DNA of 64,000 bases from Streptacidiphilus rugosus AM-16 (GCF_000744655.1 NZ_JQMJ01000004.1:6200001-6264000); one strand, 5' to 3'. Positions 1 to 12,351 are shown, numbered from the stretch's first letter. Numbers and translations: made by a program. The notes: a model not told the origin generated them from the sequence alone.

Positions 1-2593
1 GCCGCCACTGCTCCGACGTGGCCACGCCCTCCGCGCGGGCGAGCTCCGCGTCGAGGACCGCCGACCAGCCGGCCAGCAGCGGGAGCTCCGTGGTGAGGCC
101 GGTCGCCGCCGCACGGATGCGGCTCAGCACCTCGGCGCGGCCCGGCGCCATCGTCGGGAGGTGGCGGGCGTCCGCCTCGACCGCCGCACCGGCGGCCAGC
201 AGCGACCACCAGACGCGGTCGTGGCCCTCGGCCCGCGTGCCGTCCAGGACGGCCAGCAGCTCCGCACGCGCCTCCGCGTAGCGGCCCTGCGCGGCCGCGA
301 TCCGCAGGCCCAGCAGCGCCGTCGGGACGATCTTCTGCGGCTGCCACAGCAGACCGACCCTGCGGCACTCCGCCAGATGCTCGGTCGCGGTGGCGATGTC
401 GCCGCGCAGCAGCGCGATCTCGCCGCGGAGCCGCTCCATGAAGTCGCGGTGCGCCCGTTGGCCGGTCCAGTTGGGCTCCTCGGCGAGGAGCTGGGCGGCC
501 TCGTCGAGCTCGCCGAGCGAGATCAGCGGCTCGGCGAGGTTGCCGAGGATGATCGTGCCCGAGTAGCCGGTCATGCCGTTCGCGCGGATCATGGCCAGGC
601 CCGCGCGGGCCACCTCCACCGCCTTCCGGGAGCGGCCGTGCAGCTCGTGATGGCTGGACAGGTTGGTGTAGACGCGGGAACGCAGGTCCACGTCGCCCGA
701 GGCCTCCGCCTGCTCCAGCAGTTCGCCGAGCAGCGCGGCGCCGCTCTCCAGCTCGCCGAAGGCGCAGTGCAGCATGCCCAGGGTCAGCCGTGCGTGCAGC
801 CGCAGCGAGGTCGCGCCGACCTGCTCGGCGATCTCCGCCGCGCGGCAGGCCATCTCCAGGTGCTCGCGCTTCGGGACGCCGAGCATTCCGTCGCAGGCCT
901 GGCGGTGCAGCAGTTCGGCCAGGACCGCCGAAGGCTTCCTGCCCTCCAGCAGGCCCAGCGCGTGTTCGAGGCCCTCAGGCTCGGCGCCGACGTCGTAGCT
1001 GAGCGCGCGGGCGCGGGCCAGCCTGAACCAGGCGGCGCGCTCGGGTGACCTCGACTCGTCGATGAGGCGCAGCGCGCGCTTGGTGTACCGCAGGCCCAGG
1101 TCGGTCTCACCGCTGAGCCGGGCCGCCACGGTGGCCTCGGCGAGCAGGTCGATCAGCTGGACCGCGCCGCAGTCGCCGTCGCAGCCGTCACAGCTGCCGG
1201 GCTCGCAGGAGCAGGCCGGATAGCTCTCGTCGGCGTGGTCGTAGTCGCGGAGGCCGGCCTTGACCTCGTCGGGGACGTCGTCCCAGAGCTCCAGGGCGCG
1301 GTCCAGCATCCGCAGTTGCTCGGCGAAGGCGTTGCGGCGACGGGCCTCACGCCCGGCGTGCAGCACGGCGGGGACGGCGCGGGCGGCGTCGTGGGCGCAG
1401 TACCAGTAGCCGGCCAGGCGGGCGGAGCGCTGGTCGGCGGAGACCAGCATCGGGTCCGCCTCGAGGACCAGCGCGTAGCGGCGGTTGATCCGGGTGATCT
1501 CACCGGGCATCAGGTCGTCGCTGACCGCCTCGCGGACCAGCGCGTGCCGGAAGCGGTAGCCGTCGCCGTCGGAGGTCTGCTGGATGATGTTGGCGCCGAC
1601 GGCGGTGCGCAGCGCGTCGATCTGCTCGTCCTCGTCGAGGGTGCCGATCGCGTCGAGGACGGCGGCCAGCAGCCCGTGCTCGACGCGGGAGCCGCCCTGG
1701 GCGAGGATCCGCAGCAGGGTCTGGGTGTCCTCGGGGAGGCCCTCGATGCGGACCAGCAGCAGATCGCGCAGCGTGTCGGTGAGTCCGGTGCTGCAGCCCT
1801 GCTGGTGCGAGACGGCGAGCTCCTCCACGAAGAAGGGGTTGCCCTCGGAACGCTTGAAGATCTTCTGGACCAGGTCGGCGCTGGGCCGGGCCGGGCTGAG
1901 GATGCCGGCCACCTGGCGGGCCACCTCGCGCTGCTCGAGGCGCGGCAGTTCCATCCGCTGCACGGTGCGCAGCCGCTCGAGTTCGGCCAGGTAGGGGCGG
2001 ACCGGGTGGCGGCGGTGCAGGTCGTCGCTGCGGTAGGTGGCCAGCAGCACGAGCCTGGCCCGGTGCAGGGTGCGGATCAGGTAGGCGAAGAGCTCCCTGG
2101 TGGAGCGGTCGGACCAGTGCAGGTCCTCGACGGCCAGGACCAGGGTCCGATCCGCCGTCAACTGCTCGAAGAGCTGGGCGGTGTGCTCGAAGAGCCGCGC
2201 GCGGGCGTACTCGTCGTGGGCCTCGGGCAGCGCCTCGCCCATGTCCGGCAGCAGCCGGGCCAGGCTGCTCTCCCGTCCCACGGCGGCTGCCTCGAGCCGG
2301 CTTCCCAACGCTCGGTGCAGCCGCCGCAGAATGGTGGCGAACGGTGCGTAGGGCAAGCCCTCCGCACCCACCTCCAGGCATCCCCCGACCACGACCGGAA
2401 CCCCCCGAGCCCCGGCCGCGCACTGGAACTCCTCCAGCAGCCTGGTCTTGCCGACCCCCGCCTCGCCCCCGATGAGCAGGACCTGAGGCTGGCCCTGCTC
2501 CGCGCGCTGCAGCGCGTCGGTGAGGGTCGCCATCTGCGAACCACGTCCGATGAACACAGGACTTACCGATATCCGCTCCACGGTGGGCAGCAT
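1..2593 (-). CDS. Large ATP-binding (LuxR/LAL-type) regulator, 3' end cut by the window
   Basis: The frame reads without a stop from an ATG at 2593 to the window edge, so the C-terminus, where a DNA-binding helix-turn-helix would lie, is not visible. Residues about 14-50 are FIGR, then a Walker A loop GEAGVGKT (43-50). Further on are a Walker B-like segment (VLAVEDLHWSD) and a SEGNPFFVEEL motif, typical of STAND/AAA ATPases of the large LuxR family. The rest is helical and TPR-like. Residues 461-475 hold five cysteines (C461, C463, C468, C471, C475), a possible metal or redox site. The likely role is a signal-responsive transcription regulator whose ATPase switches activity; the ligand is unknown. 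The gene is the last visible of a minus-strand run and is preceded by a 57-residue gene. Confidence 0.85.
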   Translation of the reverse strand, partial: MLPTVERISVSPVFIGRGSQMATLTDALQRAEQGQPQVLLIGGEAGVGKTRLLEEFQCAAGARGVPVVVGGCLEVGAEGLPYAPFATILRRLHRALGSRLEAAAVGRESSLARLLPDMGEALPEAHDEYARARLFEHTAQLFEQLTADRTLVLAVEDLHWSDRSTRELFAYLIRTLHRARLVLLATYRSDDLHRRHPVRPYLAELERLRTVQRMELPRLEQREVARQVAGILSPARPSADLVQKIFKRSEGNPFFVEELAVSHQQGCSTGLTDTLRDLLLVRIEGLPEDTQTLLRILAQGGSRVEHGLLAAVLDAIGTLDEDEQIDALRTAVGANIIQQTSDGDGYRFRHALVREAVSDDLMPGEITRINRRYALVLEADPMLVSADQRSARLAGYWYCAHDAARAVPAVLHAGREARRRNAFAEQLRMLDRALELWDDVPDEVKAGLRDYDHADESYPACSCEPGSCDGCDGDCGAVQLIDLLAEATVAARLSGETDLGLRYTKRALRLIDESRSPERAAWFRLARARALSYDVGAEPEGLEHALGLLEGRKPSAVLAELLHRQACDGMLGVPKREHLEMACRAAEIAEQVGATSLRLHARLTLGMLHCAFGELESGAALLGELLEQAEASGDVDLRSRVYTNLSSHHELHGRSRKAVEVARAGLAMIRANGMTGYSGTIILGNLAEPLISLGELDEAAQLLAEEPNWTGQRAHRDFMERLRGEIALLRGDIATATEHLAECRRVGLLWQPQKIVPTALLGLRIAAAQGRYAEARAELLAVLDGTRAEGHDRVWWSLLAAGAAVEADARHLPTMAPGRAEVLSRIRAAATGLTTELPLLAGWSAVLDAELARAEGVATSEQWR

Positions 2594-2624
2594 CGCATAT
2601 GTCCTTCGCCGATCAGCAGTGATT

Positions 2625-2798
2625 TCAGCGTGCGGCGAGATGCAGAGCCCGGCGTACCGAGCCCCTCGCCCCGGAGCGGCGTGCCTCACCCGCCCTCCGG
2701 TTCTTGTTCGCGCGCTGGACCTCGCGGACGAGCCGGTCCTGGGCCGCCTCGGCGAGCAGCTCGTTGTTGCGGATCATGACCATCTGGTACTCGAACAT
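2625..2798 (-). CDS. Small basic helical protein, 57 aa, unknown function
   Basis: The ATG at 2798 has a GGGGAG ribosome-binding site just upstream. A longer frame reaches back to 2966, but that extension crosses the gatB terminator and looks non-coding. The product begins MFEYQ, has an amphipathic helix (about residues 5-30) and ends in an Arg/Lys-rich tail. It has no signal peptide or membrane segment. I recall small proteins with the same start and basic tail in many Streptomyces, often near LuxR-type genes, but their function is not known to me. It lies 31 bases upstream of the large regulator gene on the same strand, so the two may be co-transcribed. Confidence 0.7.
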   Translation of the reverse strand: MFEYQMVMIRNNELLAEAAQDRLVREVQRANKNRRAGEARRSGARGSVRRALHLAAR

Positions 2799-2934
2799 CT
2801 CGGAACTCCCCTGTGGGTGGTGGTCTTCGGGATTCCTCGGTCGGTCTCCCTGACAACCTCTAATTTCCTCTCCCAGGGGTGTGCGGCGCATGAGGCGCAT
2901 GCCCGATCTCGGGGGCCATGGGGTGCTTAGAAAC

Positions 2935-2984
2935 GACGGACCGCCGCCCCCGGTGCGCCTAAGCACCGAGAGCGGCGGTCCGTC
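2935..2984 (-). terminator. Strong stem-loop downstream of gatB
   Basis: A perfect 13-base stem (2935-2947 with 2972-2984) encloses a second 6-base stem (2951-2956 with 2963-2968). It begins 26 bases after the gatB stop in the direction of transcription. No U-tract follows, as is usual for GC-rich actinobacterial terminators. It separates the gat operon from the small gene at 2798. Confidence 0.75.
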
Positions 2985-3010
2985 TCACCTAAGGAGGGCC
3001 TGAGCAGGCC

Positions 3011-4522
3011 TTACTCCGGGGTCACCCCGAGCTTCTCGAAGATCAGCTCCTTGACCCTGGCGGCGTCGGCCTGGCCGCGGGTGGCCTTCATGACCGCGCC
3101 CACCAGCGCGCCCGCGGCGGCGAACTTGCCGTCACGGATCTTGGCGGCGACGTCCGGCTGGGCCGCCAGCGCGGCGTCGATGGCCGCGCCGAGCGCGGAG
3201 TCGTCGGAGACGACGGCCAGGCCGCGCTTCTCCACGACCGCGTCCGGCTCGCCCTCGCCGGCCAGCACGCCCTCGATGACCTGGCGGGCCAGCTTGTCGT
3301 TGAGCTTGCCCTCCCCCACCAGCGCCGCGACGCGCGCGACCTGGGCCGGGGTGATCGGCAGCTCGCCGAGGTCGACGCCGTCCTCGTTGGCACGACGGGC
3401 GAGCTCGCCCATCCACCACTTGCGGGCCTGGTCGGCCGGGGCGCCGGCGGCGATCGTGTCGAGGATCAGCTCGATGGCGCCCGCGTTGAGCGCCGACTGC
3501 ATCTCCGCGTCGGAGATGCCCCACTCGCCCTGCAGCCGCTGCCGCCGCACCCGCGGCAGCTCGGGCAGCTCGCCGCGCAGCTGCTCCACCCACTCGCGCG
3601 AGGGGGCGACCGGGACCAGGTCGGGCTCGGGGAAGTAGCGGTAGTCCTCCGCCTCCTCCTTGACGCGCCCCGAGGTCGTGGTGCCGTTGTCCTCGTGGAA
3701 GTGGCGGGTCTCCTGGATGATCGTGCCGCCCTCGTCGAGCACCGCGGCGTGCCGCTGGATCTCGAAACGGGCGGCGCGCTCGACGCTGCGCAGCGAGTTG
3801 ACGTTCTTGGTCTCGCTGCGGGTGCCGAACTTCTCGGCGTCCTTGCGCATCAGCGACAGGTTGACGTCGCAGCGCATCTGGCCCATCTCCATGCGGGCCT
3901 CGGAGACGCCCAGCGCGCGGATCAGCTCGCGCAGCTCCGCGACGTAGGCCTTGGCGACCTCGGGTGCGCGCTCGCCCGCGCCGACGATCGGCTTGGTGAC
4001 GATCTCGATCAGCGGGATGCCGGCCCGGTTGTAGTCCAGCAGCGAGTGCGAGGCGCCGTGGATACGGCCGGTCGCGCCGCCGACGTGGGTGGACTTGCCG
4101 GTGTCCTCCTCCATGTGGGCGCGCTCGATCTCCACGCGGAAGACCTCGCCGTCCTCCAACTGCACGTCGAGGTAGCCGTTGAAGGCGATCGGCTCGTCGT
4201 ACTGGGAGGTCTGGAAGTTCTTCGGCATGTCCGGGTAGAAGTAGTTCTTCCGGGCGAAGCGGCACCACTCGGCGATCTCGCAGTTGAGCGCGAGGCCGAT
4301 GCGGATCGCGGACTCGACGCCGATCGCGTTGACGACCGGCAGCGAGCCCGGCAGCCCCAGGCAGGTCGGGCAGACCTGGGTGTTCGGCTCCGCGCCCAGC
4401 GCGGTCGAACAGCCGCAGAACATCTTGGTCTTGGTACCCAGCTCGACGTGGACCTCAAGGCCCATCACCGGGTCGTACGAGGCGAGAGCCTCCTCGTACG
4501 GGACCAGGTCAATGACGCTCAC
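3011..4522 (-). CDS. gatB: Aspartyl/glutamyl-tRNA(Asn/Gln) amidotransferase subunit B
   Basis: GatB phosphorylates and helps amidate Glu-tRNA(Gln) and Asp-tRNA(Asn) as part of the GatCAB complex in the cytoplasm. The 503-residue product has the normal family length. It contains the signature start GLEVHVEL, the four-cysteine zinc site (CGC ... CPTC), the kinase-core segments YNRAG and [14 protein letters not shown], and a C-terminal YqeY-like tail. The start is GTG with AAAGGA seven bases upstream. It is the last gene of gatC-gatA-small protein-gatB and is followed by a strong stem-loop. Confidence 0.97.
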   Translation of the reverse strand: MSVIDLVPYEEALASYDPVMGLEVHVELGTKTKMFCGCSTALGAEPNTQVCPTCLGLPGSLPVVNAIGVESAIRIGLALNCEIAEWCRFARKNYFYPDMPKNFQTSQYDEPIAFNGYLDVQLEDGEVFRVEIERAHMEEDTGKSTHVGGATGRIHGASHSLLDYNRAGIPLIEIVTKPIVGAGERAPEVAKAYVAELRELIRALGVSEARMEMGQMRCDVNLSLMRKDAEKFGTRSETKNVNSLRSVERAARFEIQRHAAVLDEGGTIIQETRHFHEDNGTTTSGRVKEEAEDYRYFPEPDLVPVAPSREWVEQLRGELPELPRVRRQRLQGEWGISDAEMQSALNAGAIELILDTIAAGAPADQARKWWMGELARRANEDGVDLGELPITPAQVARVAALVGEGKLNDKLARQVIEGVLAGEGEPDAVVEKRGLAVVSDDSALGAAIDAALAAQPDVAAKIRDGKFAAAGALVGAVMKATRGQADAARVKELIFEKLGVTPE

Positions 4523-4556
4523 TCGGCGTCCTTTCAGGGTTGGCTCGCGGTCGGTC

Positions 4557-4805
4557 TCAGTCGGCGAGGATGTCGGGGACGCTGTCCGAGGTCAGCCGGC
4601 GCAGCTCGCGGACGAGCAGCAGCGTGCTGGTGACCAGGGCGAGGGCCCCGACGGCGGCGTTGACGAGCTTGAGGGTGTCCGCCTCGGTACGGGCCCTGCG
4701 GATGTCCTTGACGATGCCGAAGGCGCCGAACGCACTGCCGCCGATGCCCAGCATCAGGCCCGGCTTGGTGTGCTTGAAGCCCTTGGCCGTGTCCAGCTTG
4801 CTCAT
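4557..4805 (-). CDS. Small membrane-associated protein inside the gat operon, 82 aa
   Basis: The ATG at 4805 overlaps the gatA stop by four bases (ATGA), so it is translationally coupled to gatA. The product has two hydrophobic segments (about residues 14-31 and 48-66) separated by a charged KDIRRARTE linker, suggesting two short membrane helices. It matches no enzyme I know. I recall an equivalent small gene between gatA and gatB in S. coelicolor, so the arrangement is probably conserved in the family. Function unknown. Confidence 0.75.
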   Translation of the reverse strand: MSKLDTAKGFKHTKPGLMLGIGGSAFGAFGIVKDIRRARTEADTLKLVNAAVGALALVTSTLLLVRELRRLTSDSVPDILAD

Positions 4806-6295
4806 AGTGCCGGTGCCTCCTCCAGCAGGGGGTGTCCCCACTTGTCGTTGAGAGCCGCCTCGACAGCCGCGCCGACGCGGTAGAGCCGGTCGTCCTTCAG
4901 CGCGGGAGCGATGATCTGCAGGCCGACCGGGAGATTGTCCTCCGGCGCCAGGCCGCAGGGCACCGACATGGCCGCGTTTCCGGCCAGGTTCGACGGAATG
5001 GTGCACAGGTCCGCGAGGTACATCGCCATCGGGTCGTCGGCGCGCTCGCCGATCGGGAAGGCGGTGGTCGGGGTGGTCGGCGAGACCAGGACGTCGACGT
5101 CCGCGAAGGCGCGGTCGAAGTCGCGCGTGATGAGCGTGCGCACCTTCTGGGCCGAGCCGTAGTAGGCGTCGTAGTAGCCCGAGGAGAGGGCGTAGGTACC
5201 GAGCATGATGCGGCGCTTGACCTCGGGGCCGAAGCCGGCCTCGCGGGTCAGCGCGGTGACGTCCTCGGCCGAGCGCGAGCCGTCGTCGCCGACGCGCAGG
5301 CCGTAGCGCATGGCGTCGAAGCGGGCCAGGTTGGAGGACGCCTCGGAGGGGGCGATCAGGTAGTACGCCGGCAGCGCGTAGGTGAAGGAGGGGCAGGAGA
5401 TCTCGACGATCTCGGCGCCCAGCGCGCGCAGGAGCTCCACCGACTCGTGGAAGCGCTGCATCACACCGGCCTGGTAGCCCTCGCCGCCGAACTCCTTGAC
5501 CACGCCGACGCGCAGACCCTTGACGTCCGCCTGGCGGGCCGCGGCCACGACGGGTGGCACGGGGGCGTTGATCGAGGTCGAGTCGAAGGGGTCGTATCCG
5601 GCGATGGCCTCGTGCAGCAGCGCCGCGTCCAGGACCGTGCGGGCGCAGGGACCGCCCTGGTCGAGGGAGGAGGAGAAGGCGATCAGGCCGTAGCGGGAGA
5701 CGCTGCCGTAGGTCGGCTTGACGCCGACGGTGCCGGTGACCGCGCCGGGCTGGCGGATCGAGCCGCCGGTGTCGGTGCCGATGGCGAGCGGGGCCTCGTA
5801 GGCCGCCAGCGCCGCGGCGGAGCCGCCGCCGGAGCCGCCGGGGATCCGGGAGAGGTCCCACGGGTTGCCGGTCGGGCCGAAGGCGGAGTTCTCGGTGGAG
5901 GACCCCATGGCGAACTCGTCCATGTTGGTCTTGCCGAGGATCACCACGCCCGCGTCCTTGAGACGGCGGGTCAGCGTCGCGTCGTACGGCGGCACCCAGC
6001 CCTCGAGGATCTTCGAGCCCGCGGTGGTCGGCACGCCCCGGGTGGTGAAGACGTCCTTCAGCGCGAGCGGGACGCCGGCCAGCGGGCCGAGCTCCTCGCC
6101 CTTGGCGCGCTTCTCGTCCACGGCGCGGGCGGCGGCCAGCGCGCCCTCGGCGTCGACGTGGAGGAAGGCGTGCACCTTCTCGTCCACGGCCCCGATGCGG
6201 TCCAGGTGCGCCTGGGCGACCTCGACGGCCGAGACCTCGCCGGAGGCGATCGCCTGCGCGGTGTGCGCGGCGGTGTTGCGAATGAGGTCGGTCAT
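4802..6295 (-). CDS. gatA: Aspartyl/glutamyl-tRNA(Asn/Gln) amidotransferase subunit A
   Basis: GatA is the glutaminase/amidase subunit that makes ammonia for tRNA-linked transamidation. The 497-residue product carries the full amidase-signature triad: Lys80 (PLALKD), cis-Ser155 (GGSGGGS) and nucleophile Ser179 (TDTGGS). The frame is open much further upstream, but ATG 6295 gives the normal family N-terminus (MTDLIRN) and lies five bases after the gatC stop, so I chose it. It is coupled downstream to the 82-residue gene. Confidence 0.97.
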   Translation of the reverse strand: MTDLIRNTAAHTAQAIASGEVSAVEVAQAHLDRIGAVDEKVHAFLHVDAEGALAAARAVDEKRAKGEELGPLAGVPLALKDVFTTRGVPTTAGSKILEGWVPPYDATLTRRLKDAGVVILGKTNMDEFAMGSSTENSAFGPTGNPWDLSRIPGGSGGGSAAALAAYEAPLAIGTDTGGSIRQPGAVTGTVGVKPTYGSVSRYGLIAFSSSLDQGGPCARTVLDAALLHEAIAGYDPFDSTSINAPVPPVVAAARQADVKGLRVGVVKEFGGEGYQAGVMQRFHESVELLRALGAEIVEISCPSFTYALPAYYLIAPSEASSNLARFDAMRYGLRVGDDGSRSAEDVTALTREAGFGPEVKRRIMLGTYALSSGYYDAYYGSAQKVRTLITRDFDRAFADVDVLVSPTTPTTAFPIGERADDPMAMYLADLCTIPSNLAGNAAMSVPCGLAPEDNLPVGLQIIAPALKDDRLYRVGAAVEAALNDKWGHPLLEEAPAL

Positions 6296-6300
6296 CTCGC

Positions 6301-6597
6301 TCAGTCCTCCCCGAGGATCTGCGGGACGCGGAAGCGCTGCTCCTCCGCGGCCGGGGCGCACGCGAGCACCTCGTCGGGGTTGAGCGAGGGACGCACCTCG
6401 TCGGCGCGCATGACGTTGGTCAGCGGCAGCGGGTGCGAGGTCGGCGGGACGTCTTCGGCGGCGATCTCGCTGACGCGGGCGACCGCGTCGACGATGTCGT
6501 TCAGCTGCTCGGCGAAGTGGTCGAGTTCTTCGCTCTTGAGCTCCAGCCGCGACAGCCGGGCGAGGTGGGCGACCTCCTCGCGCGTAATGCCAGGCAT
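6301..6597 (-). CDS. gatC: Aspartyl/glutamyl-tRNA(Asn/Gln) amidotransferase subunit C
   Basis: This 98-residue subunit stabilises GatA in the GatCAB complex. The start [20 protein letters not shown] and the end with [10 protein letters not shown] are typical of GatC, and the length is normal. The ATG at 6597 has AGAGGA upstream. It is the first gene of the gat operon. A TAGACT hexamer on the minus strand (6645-6650) resembles a housekeeping -10 box, but I see no good -35, so the promoter is only suggested. Confidence 0.95.
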   Translation of the reverse strand: MPGITREEVAHLARLSRLELKSEELDHFAEQLNDIVDAVARVSEIAAEDVPPTSHPLPLTNVMRADEVRPSLNPDEVLACAPAAEEQRFRVPQILGED

Positions 6598-6674
6598 GCA
6601 GCGATCCTCTGGTGAGTGAGTGGTGAAGCGATTCGAGTCGCCCCAGTCTATTGACAGCGGGGCCGGGCTCCATC

Positions 6675-8216
6675 CTACGGACGCGGCGGCACCGGTCGCG
6701 CGGGCGTTTTGCGCAGCGTCTCCGGGCTCTCCACGGTGCGGGTGCGCAGCCAGGCCGTGGCGGCCTCGGCCGGGAGGGCGGCGGAGACCAGCCAGCCCTG
6801 GACCGCGTCGCAGCCCATCCGGTGCAGCCGCTCCCAGGTCTCGTCGTCCTCGACGCCCTCGGCGACGACGGTCAGCCCGAGCGAGTGCGCGAGCTGGACG
6901 CTGCAGCGGACCACGGCCGCGTCGTGGTCGTCGGCGACCATGCGGCTGACGAAGGAGCGGTCGATCTTCAGCTCGCCGACCGGGAGGCGGCGCAGCCGCA
7001 CCAGCGAGGAGTAGCCGGTGCCGAAGTCGTCCAGGGACATGCCGACGCCGTGGCCGCGCAGCTCCTCCAGCGTCTCGGCGGCCCGGGCGCCGTCCTCCAG
7101 CAGCAGCCGCTCGGTGATCTCCAGCTGCAGCGCGTCGGCGGGGACGCCGTGCCTGGCGAGCCGCTCGGCGACGCCGGTGGCGAACCCCGTCCGCAGCACG
7201 TCGCGCGGCGAGACGTTGACGGCGACCTGCACCACGATGCCCTGTTCGCGCCAGCGCGCCAGCTGGCTGACGGCCGCCTCCAGCACGTAGTCGGTGAGCT
7301 GCGGCATCAGCCCGCTGGATTCGGCCAGCCCGACGAACTCCTCGGGACTGACCGGGCCGCGCCCGGCGCGGGACCAGCGCACCAGCGCCTCCAGGCCGAC
7401 GACGCTGCCGTCGAAGGCGACCTTGGGCTGGTAATGGATCTCCACCTCGCCCTGGTCCAGCGCCCGGCGCAGGTCGCCGAGGAGACCGAGCCTGAGCGGG
7501 GTGTCCTCCTCCTGCCCGGCCTGGTAGACCGCGACTCCGGCACGGCTGCGCTGCGCGTGGACCATGGCGATGTCGGCGCGCCGCAGCAGCGACTCGGCGT
7601 CCGGGGCGTGGTCGGGCAGCACGGCGACGCCGGTGCTGGACTCCAGGATCAGCTGCAGGCCCCCGAACTGGATCGGCACGGCGACCTCGGCGGCGAAGCC
7701 GCGGGCCAGCCGCAGCAGCGCGCCGGGCTCCTCCGGCGGCTCGGGGACCAGCACGGCGAACTCGTCGCCGCCGAGGCGCGCGACGAGTGCGCCGGTGTCG
7801 ACGGCGAGCGACTGCAGCCGCTGGGCGACCTGGACCAGCAGCCGGTCGCCGGCGAGATGTCCGAGCGTGTCGTTGAGCGAGCGGAACCGGTCCAGGTCGA
7901 TCAGGACCAGCGCGTGCCGCGCCCGGGCGGCGGCGGCCTGCCCGGCGGCGAGGTGCAGGGCGGCGCGGTTGGGCAGCCCGGTGAGCCGGTCGGTGACGCC
8001 CTCGCGCAGCCGCTGCCGGCCGAACCACCAGGCGGCGAAGAGGACCGCGATCGGCACGCCGAAGAGCGGCAACAGCTGCGGCGCGTGCAAACCGACCACC
8101 TGGGCCAGCGGCACCAGCGGCGCCGCCCCGGCGAACCCCACGCCGAGAAACACCGCCGCCTTGACGGCGAACCCCGCACGGTCGGCACCCAGGCCTGACC
8201 GGGACGTGCGCTCCAT
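6675..8216 (-). CDS. rmdB: Membrane-bound GGDEF/EAL cyclic-di-GMP protein, RmdB-like
   Basis: The 513-residue product has two hydrophobic segments (about 15-42 and 47-66), a GGDEF domain with an intact GGDEF motif at 149-153, and an EAL domain starting near 245. The EAL domain has EAL at 276-278, [22 protein letters not shown] and VAEGVED. All expected phosphodiesterase metal and catalytic residues are visible, so it should degrade c-di-GMP; the intact GGDEF could add synthesis or GTP sensing. The Streptomyces c-di-GMP phosphodiesterase RmdB (SCO5495), a regulator of development, sits between gatC and ligA as this one does. I chose ATG 8216; a GTG-type extension to 8279 lacks family support. 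Confidence 0.85.
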   Translation of the reverse strand: MERTSRSGLGADRAGFAVKAAVFLGVGFAGAAPLVPLAQVVGLHAPQLLPLFGVPIAVLFAAWWFGRQRLREGVTDRLTGLPNRAALHLAAGQAAAARARHALVLIDLDRFRSLNDTLGHLAGDRLLVQVAQRLQSLAVDTGALVARLGGDEFAVLVPEPPEEPGALLRLARGFAAEVAVPIQFGGLQLILESSTGVAVLPDHAPDAESLLRRADIAMVHAQRSRAGVAVYQAGQEEDTPLRLGLLGDLRRALDQGEVEIHYQPKVAFDGSVVGLEALVRWSRAGRGPVSPEEFVGLAESSGLMPQLTDYVLEAAVSQLARWREQGIVVQVAVNVSPRDVLRTGFATGVAERLARHGVPADALQLEITERLLLEDGARAAETLEELRGHGVGMSLDDFGTGYSSLVRLRRLPVGELKIDRSFVSRMVADDHDAAVVRCSVQLAHSLGLTVVAEGVEDDETWERLHRMGCDAVQGWLVSAALPAEAATAWLRTRTVESPETLRKTPARPVPPRP

Positions 8217-8458
8217 CGGTGTTCCTCGTGCTTCCCCACTCGCCCGGATCCACCCGCACGGGACCGCGCAGGACAGCACGGACCGACAGGATCGGGCTCA
8301 GTCCAGCCTAGGGCGCGTGCCCACCGGTGACGTGGCAATCGACCGGGCCGTGACCGAGCGGTGTCCTGCCAGCGCGATGATATGGCTTTTCTGCCCTGAT
8401 TTGCCCGACCGCAGCGCCGACAAACAGACTTGACATTCCGCCAGGCCGCCCCGGCCTG

Positions 8459-10645
<2,187 letters not shown>

Positions 10646-11665
10646 TTATTCAGGATTGTCGGCCAGACTCTGCGCCGCGATGACGCTGTGTGACAGAGCG
10701 GTACGCGCATACGCCGGTGACGCCCCGGCCAGGCCGCAGGTCGGGGTGATCACGACGGAGCGCGGCAGCAGCGCGGGGGCCAGGCCCAGTCGCCGCCACA
10801 ACGTCCTCACACCACTGACACTACCGGCCGGGTCTGACAATTTTCGGTCGGTGGAAGGCACGACACCGAGCAGAAAGACGGTCCCCGCCTCCACTCCCTC
10901 ACCGATCGCGTCGTCGTCACGCTCCGTCAGCAGGGATGCGTCCAGCGACACCGCGGAGACGCCCGCCCGGCGCAGGAGCCCGATCGGGACCTGCGGTGCG
11001 CAGCTGTGCACCGCAACCGGGACGTCCAGCGCCGCCACGCCGCCGATCAGACCGCGCAGCACCTCCTCGGCCACGCCCTTGTCCACCGCGCGCAGCCGCT
11101 GCCAGCCGCTCGCCGTCTTCACCCGGCCGGCCAGCACCGCGGGCAGCGAGGGCTCGTCCAGCTGCAGCAGCACCCGCGCGCCGGGGATCCGCCGGCGCAC
11201 CTCGGCCAGGTGCAGCCGCAGTCCCTCCGTCAGCGAGGCGGCGATGTCCCTGACCGCGCCGGGATCGGCCAGCGCCTTCTCGCCGCGCTGGAGTTCGACC
11301 GCCGCCGCCAAGGTCCACGGGCCCACCGCCTGGACCTTGACCGGGCCCACGTAGTCCTGGGTGAACTCCTCCAGCGCGTCCAGGTCCTCGCCCAGCCAGG
11401 AGTGGGCCCGTCGGGTGTCCCGGCCCGGATGGTCGCCGAAGCGCCAACCCGAGGGCTCGACCCTGGCGAACAGCTCGACCAGCATGCCCAGGCTGCGCCC
11501 GATCATGTCCGCGCCCGGACCGCGCGCGGGCAGCTCGGCCAGGTGCGGCAGCGCCTCCAGCGAGCCGGTGACGGTCTTCGCCGCCTCGCGCGCGTCGGTA
11601 CCGGGCATCGACCCGATCCCGGTCGCGCCGGGACCGGTCAGCTCGGGAAAAGGCAGTCCGCTCAT
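10646..11665 (-). CDS. Stand-alone MetE-like (cobalamin-independent methionine synthase family) zinc protein
   Basis: The 339-residue product resembles only the C-terminal catalytic half of MetE. The zinc ligands of that family can be followed: His220 and Cys222 (VAVHSC) and Cys310 (ITPTCGL). The position normally Glu appears to be Asp (about D242). It lacks the N-terminal folate-binding half, so it may be a core-type methionine synthase or another methyltransferase; the methyl donor is not evident. Its ATG at 11665 overlaps the stop of the upstream SDR gene by four bases, so the two are translationally coupled. Confidence 0.75.
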   Translation of the reverse strand: MSGLPFPELTGPGATGIGSMPGTDAREAAKTVTGSLEALPHLAELPARGPGADMIGRSLGMLVELFARVEPSGWRFGDHPGRDTRRAHSWLGEDLDALEEFTQDYVGPVKVQAVGPWTLAAAVELQRGEKALADPGAVRDIAASLTEGLRLHLAEVRRRIPGARVLLQLDEPSLPAVLAGRVKTASGWQRLRAVDKGVAEEVLRGLIGGVAALDVPVAVHSCAPQVPIGLLRRAGVSAVSLDASLLTERDDDAIGEGVEAGTVFLLGVVPSTDRKLSDPAGSVSGVRTLWRRLGLAPALLPRSVVITPTCGLAGASPAYARTALSHSVIAAQSLADNPE

Positions 11666-12351
11666 CGGCCCGGCCGTACCGTCACATCGGTGATCTCCGC
11701 GTCGCGCGGCAGGTCGAGCGCGGTGAGCACCGCCGTCGCGACCGACTCCGGCGCGATCCAGGCGTCAGCCTCGTACGCGCGGCCCTCCTGGGCGTGCACC
11801 TTGACCTGCATCGGGGTCGCGGTACGACCCGGGTAGACGGTGGTCACCCGCACCCCGTTGCCGTGCTCCTCCTCGCGCAGCGAGTCCGCCAGCGCCTTCA
11901 GCCCGAACTTGGACGCCGCGTAGACGCCCCACTCGGCGCTCGCCCGCAGGCCCGCGCCGGAGTTGACGAAGACCACGTGCCCGCGCGACATCCGGACCGT
12001 CGGCAGGAAGAGCCGGGTCAGCTCGGCCGGGGCCACCAGGTTCACGGCCAGGGTGTCCTGCCAGACCTTCACGCCCATGTCGCCGATCGCGCCCAGCTCG
12101 ACCATGCCCGCGACGTGCAGCAGCGAGTCGATCCGGTCCGGCTGCGCCTGGTGCCCCAGCGCCCAGCTCAGCCGCTCCGGCTGGGCCAGGTCGCCGACCA
12201 GCGTCTGCGCGGCGGGGAACCGCTCACGCAGCTCCGCCGCGCGGCGCGCGTCCCGCGCCAGCAGCCACAGCTCCTCGCCGCGCTCGGTCAGCTTCGCGGC
12301 GACCGCCGCGCCGATGCCGGAGCCCGCTCCGGTGATCACATGCGTACCCAT
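11662..12351 (-). CDS. Short-chain dehydrogenase/reductase (SDR)
   Basis: A 229-residue classical SDR with the nucleotide-binding motif TGAGSGIG near residues 7-14, a catalytic Ser131 (VNSGAG) and the YAASK motif (Tyr144, Lys148). It should be a cytoplasmic NAD(P)-dependent oxidoreductase; the substrate cannot be read from the sequence. It heads a minus-strand run with the MetE-like gene and ligA and diverges from the RCK gene across about 90 bases. Confidence 0.88.
   Translation of the reverse strand: MGTHVITGAGSGIGAAVAAKLTERGEELWLLARDARRAAELRERFPAAQTLVGDLAQPERLSWALGHQAQPDRIDSLLHVAGMVELGAIGDMGVKVWQDTLAVNLVAPAELTRLFLPTVRMSRGHVVFVNSGAGLRASAEWGVYAASKFGLKALADSLREEEHGNGVRVTTVYPGRTATPMQVKVHAQEGRAYEADAWIAPESVATAVLTALDLPRDAEITDVTVRPGR

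Noticed and set aside
1235..2779. A 514-codon plus-strand frame opposite the large regulator.
   Set aside because: The minus strand carries clear ATPase motifs; the plus product is low-complexity and has no family features.
8431..8436. A TTGACA-like hexamer on the plus strand near 8430.
   Set aside because: No -10 at proper spacing and no plus-strand gene downstream.
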